From contig JBQCGP010000072.1 of assembly GCA_051955535.1 (NCBI GenBank), positions 1 to 52,772 of the forward strand: 52,772 nucleotides of DNA, written 5' to 3'. Each line of letters begins with the position of its first letter. The stretch's first letter is position 1. A program made the position numbers and the translations under genes. Below are positions 49,491 through 52,772 of the stretch, piece after piece. Below the pieces are notes generated by a model, which did no database searches, was not told the origin of the DNA, and worked only from the letters and a program-made list of their open reading frames with translations. This DNA comes from 13-2-20CM-68-14 sp051955535 (GTDB lineage Bacteria > Actinomycetota > Thermoleophilia > Gaiellales > Gaiellaceae).

Positions 49491-51851
49491 CTACGAGCCG
49501 TCCGAGCTGCGCGAGTCCGGCTCGCGGCCAGGAGGCTGCTTGGGCTGCGGACCCGGCGGTGCCCGCTCCGAGATCTTGCGCGTCACCGGTGCGTCGGTCG
49601 AGACCGTGATCGCCTCACCCCAGTGCGAGATCTCGAGCGGGTTGCCCCGATCGAGCCGGTAGGTGGCCTCGCTCTTCGTCGCCTCGACCTTCAGCAACCG
49701 GCCGCGAAAGAGAAGGCCGAACGAGAGCCGGACAAGCCGCGCCGGCAGGCCGGGCGCGAAGCTGAGGTAGCCGTCGTGGTCGCGCATGCCGCCGAAGCCG
49801 GCCACGGCTGCGAGCCAGGCTCCTGCGAGCGCTGCGATGTGGACGCCGTCGCGCGTGTTGTGCTCGATGTCGTGGAGGTCCATCAGCGCGGCCTCGCCGA
49901 AGTAGTCGTACGCGAGCTCGAGCTGGCCGACCTCCGCCGCAATGACGGCCTGCGTCGACGCCGAAAGCGACGAGTCGCGCACAGTGAGCGGCTCGTAGTA
50001 GGCGAAGTTCCGCACCTTCTGCTCGTCGGTAAAGGCGTCGCCGCGCCAGTGCATGGCGAGCACCAAGTCCGCTTGCTTGATGACCTGCTTGCGGTAGAGG
50101 TCGAAGTAGGGGAAGTGGAGGAGCAGCGGGTACTGGTCAGGCCCCGTCTGGGCGAAGTCCCAGACCTGGTGTTCCGTGAACCCCTCGTGCTGCGGATGCA
50201 CGCCGCGAGCTTCGTCCCACGGCACGACCATGTCGTTCGCCGCGTCGCGCCACGAGGCCGCCTCCTCGAGATCCGCGTCGAATTCCGCAGCCGGGTCCGG
50301 CAGCCGCGCGACCGCGTCTGCGGCAGCGATCAGGTTCCGCTGCGCGAGCAGGTTCGTGAACACGTTGTTGTCGTGGAGCGCGCTGTACTCGTCTGGGCCG
50401 GTGACGCCGTCGATGCGGAAGCTCCCCCCGGAGTCGTGGTGCCCGAGCGAGCGCCAGAGCCGCGCCGTCTCCACGAGCAGCTCCAGGCCGACCTCTCGCT
50501 CGAACACCTCGTCGTCGGCCGTTGCCTGGTAGCGGGCGACGGCATCGGCGACGTTGGCGGAGATGTGGAAGGCCGCGGTGCCCGCCGGCCAATAGCCGGA
50601 GCATTCCTGCCCGCGGATCGTCCGCCAGGGGAAGGCGGCTCCCTCGAGTCCGAGCTGGCCGGCCCGCTCGCGTGCCAGATCGAGCGTTGAGTGCCGCCAG
50701 CGCAGCGCATCCGCCGCGGCACTCGGCACCGTGTAGGTGAGCACGGGCAGGACGAAGCGCTCGGTGTCCCAGAAAGTGTGGCCGTCGTATCCTGGCCCCG
50801 TCAGGCCCTTCGCGGGGATCGCACGCTGCTCCGCCCGGGCCCCAGCCTGGAGGACGTGGAAGAGCGAGAAGCGGACCGCCTGCTGAAGCTCGGTGTCGCC
50901 GTCCAGTTCGACGTCCGCGCAGGACCAGAACTCGTCCAGATAGGTGCGCTGGCCCTCGGCGAGGGCGTCCCAGCCCGCGTACTTGGCCATTGCGACCGCG
51001 GCGATGACCTGGTCGCGGATCGCCGGCAGCGACCGCTGACTCGACCAGCCGTAGGCGAGGAACTTCACGAGTCGCAGCCGCTCCCCCGGCGCGAGGTCGG
51101 CTGCGATGCCAAGGCGTCCGATGTCGGGGAAGCTCTCCGCCTGGAAGACCGTATGGTCAGGGCCCTCGACCACGTGGTCCATCGCGGCTGCCATGCGCAG
51201 CTTGCTCTGCTTCGTCGAATGGACGAGCACGACCCTGGCGTCGTGGTCGCCGTACCACTCGGACTCGAGCGGCGACTCGAGCACCGCGGCTGCGCGCGGG
51301 TCCTTCGTGCCCGGCGGCACCGGCTCGTTCGCGATCAGCTCCGACTGGACGGCGACCCGCAGCTTCGTGTCGACCGGCTCCACCTCGTACAGAATCGCGG
51401 CCACGGAACGGTGCACGAACGAGACGAGCCGCGTCGAGGTGACGCGGACCGCCGTTCCTGCAGGCGACTCCCACTCGACCCGTCGCCGCAGGACGCCCTC
51501 GCGCAGGTCGAGCACCCGCTCGTGCGTGACGAGCCGGCCGTAGCGAACGTCGAACGGCTCGTCGTCGACGAGCAGCCGGATGAGCTTGCCGTTCGTCACG
51601 TTCAGAACCGTCTGCCCCGACTCCGGGAGCCCGTAGGCGACCTCGGCGTAGGGGAGCGGGCGGACCTCGTAGAAGGAGTTCAGGTAAGTGCCCGGGATCC
51701 CAAAGGGCTCGCCCTCGTCGAGGTTCGCGCGCAGCCCGATGTGGCCGTTCGAGATCGCGAACACGGACTCGGTCTGCGTGAGCACGTCGAGGTCGAGGTG
51801 GGACTCGCGCACGCACCAGGGCTCGACCGTGAATGCCGGATGCGTGATCAC
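49491..51851 (-). CDS. glycoside hydrolase family 65 disaccharide phosphorylase
   Basis: The 786-residue protein has the GH65 layout: an N-terminal beta domain (about 1-270), a linker, an alpha/alpha barrel with AKGLTGPGYDGHTFWDTERFVLP and the general-acid Glu488 in VTGPDEY, KQADLVLAM in the phosphate-binding region, and a C-terminal beta domain. Members reversibly phosphorolyse maltose, trehalose, kojibiose or nigerose to beta-glucose 1-phosphate. GTG at 51851 overlaps the stop of the HAD gene, whose product would convert that sugar phosphate. The exact disaccharide cannot be told. Confidence 0.92.
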   Translation of the reverse strand: MITHPAFTVEPWCVRESHLDLDVLTQTESVFAISNGHIGLRANLDEGEPFGIPGTYLNSFYEVRPLPYAEVAYGLPESGQTVLNVTNGKLIRLLVDDEPFDVRYGRLVTHERVLDLREGVLRRRVEWESPAGTAVRVTSTRLVSFVHRSVAAILYEVEPVDTKLRVAVQSELIANEPVPPGTKDPRAAAVLESPLESEWYGDHDARVVLVHSTKQSKLRMAAAMDHVVEGPDHTVFQAESFPDIGRLGIAADLAPGERLRLVKFLAYGWSSQRSLPAIRDQVIAAVAMAKYAGWDALAEGQRTYLDEFWSCADVELDGDTELQQAVRFSLFHVLQAGARAEQRAIPAKGLTGPGYDGHTFWDTERFVLPVLTYTVPSAAADALRWRHSTLDLARERAGQLGLEGAAFPWRTIRGQECSGYWPAGTAAFHISANVADAVARYQATADDEVFEREVGLELLVETARLWRSLGHHDSGGSFRIDGVTGPDEYSALHDNNVFTNLLAQRNLIAAADAVARLPDPAAEFDADLEEAASWRDAANDMVVPWDEARGVHPQHEGFTEHQVWDFAQTGPDQYPLLLHFPYFDLYRKQVIKQADLVLAMHWRGDAFTDEQKVRNFAYYEPLTVRDSSLSASTQAVIAAEVGQLELAYDYFGEAALMDLHDIEHNTRDGVHIAALAGAWLAAVAGFGGMRDHDGYLSFAPGLPARLVRLSFGLLFRGRLLKVEATKSEATYRLDRGNPLEISHWGEAITVSTDAPVTRKISERAPPGPQPKQPPGREPDSRSSDGS

Positions 51852-52603
51852 TGCTTCATCAGATCAGCGAGGTCATCGACGACGACATCGGCCCCGTGCT
51901 CGAGCAGCGCCTGGCGCTGGCCCACCCGATCGACGCCGACGACGTACCCGAAGTTGCCCGCCCGGCCCGCCTCGACTCCCGCGAGCGCGTCCTCGAAGAC
52001 GGCAGCCTCGCCGGCCGGCACCTTCAGCTCCTCCGCGGCGGCCAGGAACGGGTCGGGTGCCGGCTTGCCGCGCAGGTGCCGTTCCGCCGCGACGATCCCA
52101 TCGATGCGAACCTCGAAGAGGTCTTCGATCCCCGCCGCCTTCAGCACTTCCCGCGTGTTGGCGCTGGCCGAGACGACCGCCCGGTGGAGGCCTGCGTCGC
52201 GGACGGCGCGCACGTAGCGGACGGAACCCTCGTAGACCTCGACGCCGTCGCGCCGCAGGAGCGCGAGCACCAGCTCGTTCTTACGGTTGCCGAGCCCGCT
52301 CACCGTCTCGGCGGAAGGCGGGTCGCCTGGGTCGCCCTCCGGAAGGACGATCCCGCGCGAGGCTAGGAAGGAGCGAACGCCGTCGTAGCGCGGCTTGCCG
52401 TCGACGTAGTCGTTGTAGTCGGCGGCCTTGTCGAAGGGGACGAACGGCTCGCCGCTCCGCTTCGCATGCTCGCGCAGGAAGGCGTCGAACATCTCCTTCC
52501 ACGCTTGCGCGTGCACCCGCGCAGTCTGCGTGAGAACGCCGTCGAGATCGAACAGGCAGGCCCGAATCCCGCCTGGCAACCCGAGTTGGGCGGTATCGGG
52601 CAC
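51848..52603 (-). CDS. pgmB: beta-phosphoglucomutase-like HAD hydrolase
   Basis: The 251-residue HAD protein has motif I FDLDGVLTQTARVHAQAW, motif II VVSASAN, the Lys of motif III in RGKPAPDP and motif IV VFEDALAGVEAG. DGVLTQTA with Ala in place of the usual Thr-Asp part resembles the beta-phosphoglucomutase branch often coupled or fused to GH65 phosphorylases. It would convert beta-glucose 1-phosphate to glucose 6-phosphate for glycolysis. GTG at 52603. Coupled to the phosphorylase by GTGA. Confidence 0.87.
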   Translation of the reverse strand: MPDTAQLGLPGGIRACLFDLDGVLTQTARVHAQAWKEMFDAFLREHAKRSGEPFVPFDKAADYNDYVDGKPRYDGVRSFLASRGIVLPEGDPGDPPSAETVSGLGNRKNELVLALLRRDGVEVYEGSVRYVRAVRDAGLHRAVVSASANTREVLKAAGIEDLFEVRIDGIVAAERHLRGKPAPDPFLAAAEELKVPAGEAAVFEDALAGVEAGRAGNFGYVVGVDRVGQRQALLEHGADVVVDDLADLMKQ

Positions 52604-52630
52604 CAGCAGAACCTACAAAAAGAAGAGGCC

Positions 52631-52668
52631 AAAAAACGAAGAAGCCCCCCGGAGGGAGCTTCTTCGTT
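52631..52668 (-). terminator. intrinsic terminator of a gene beyond the right edge
   Basis: AACGAAGAAGC / GCTTCTTCGTT, a perfect 11-base stem, is followed on the minus strand by TTTTTT. It is therefore an intrinsic terminator for a leftward gene whose end lies to the right. Confidence 0.75.
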
Positions 52669-52772
52669 CGCCGAGTCGGTCTCGCTTTCGTCCACCGTTC
52701 TCGTTGACCTTCGGCTTCCGCCTACGGCCCTCGAGCTCGGCTTCGTCCTACTTCCGTTCCGTGCTCGGCGCG
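52669..52772. other. right-edge non-coding stretch
   Basis: This pyrimidine-rich stretch has no supported open frame or RNA gene. It is probably the 3' untranslated part or end of a leftward gene outside the window. Confidence 0.4.

Overview
The window is GC-rich and gene-dense. Many genes are coupled by 4-base GTGA, ATGA or TTGA overlaps, and GTG or TTG starts are frequent. Together with actinobacterial-type families (CydDC, an ECF41 sigma factor, a DevS/DevR-like two-component pair, DUF5661, DUF4232), this suggests a deep-branching soil or sediment actinobacterium, for example of class Thermoleophilia. That placement is inference. No rRNA, tRNA, CRISPR array or phage region was recognised.

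Left part (1-24 kb). The window opens in a scrambled cydB (three pieces, the middle one inverted), followed by intact cydD-cydC. Next come small membrane and monooxygenase-like genes, a PAP2 phosphatase and a probable 162-base MITE. Then there is a leftward three-gene signalling operon: a receiver-only protein, a PAS/GAF histidine kinase, and a class III cyclase fused to a LuxR response regulator. Two exporters (MMPL, DHA2 MFS) follow, then an ECF41 sigma factor divergent from its expected epimerase partner, an ABC/FtsX export pair, a lipoprotein metallophosphoesterase, a secreted protein with a structured leader, and a DUF4232 gene broken by two single-base frameshifts.

Centre (23.3-39.7 kb). 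This looks like a hypoxia/dormancy-type island. It encodes an Hsp20-like protein, DUF5661, acetate kinase plus phosphoketolase, a cupin, a flavin disulfide-reductase-like enzyme, a cupredoxin, a GNAT/ADP-forming acyl-CoA synthetase fusion, a zinc alcohol dehydrogenase, a DevS-like two-GAF kinase with its DevR-like regulator, a copper nitrite reductase (NirK), a two-helix membrane protein, a CBS protein and a universal stress protein. A directional near-palindrome, TGCGG-(A/G)AAA(G/C)-CCGCA read in the direction of transcription, stands upstream of six of its leftward transcription units (four clear copies, two with only one good half-site). It does not match the mycobacterial DosR box. This putative regulon with its own operator is the most interesting feature of the window.

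Right part (39.7-52.8 kb). A five-gene leftward electron-transfer operon (proline-rich membrane protein, ApbE, ferric-reductase-like cytochrome, NuoF-like flavoprotein, 3Fe-4S ferredoxin) is followed by an OmpR/EnvZ-type pair, a b561-like cytochrome, a patatin, an isocitrate lyase/PEP mutase family enzyme, a YcaQ-like protein, a compact palindromic repeat, and a glycoside phosphorylase (GH65) coupled to a beta-phosphoglucomutase-like HAD protein. The central genes would jointly favour fermentative ATP formation, use of nitrite as electron acceptor and stress survival under low oxygen. This is inferred from family functions.
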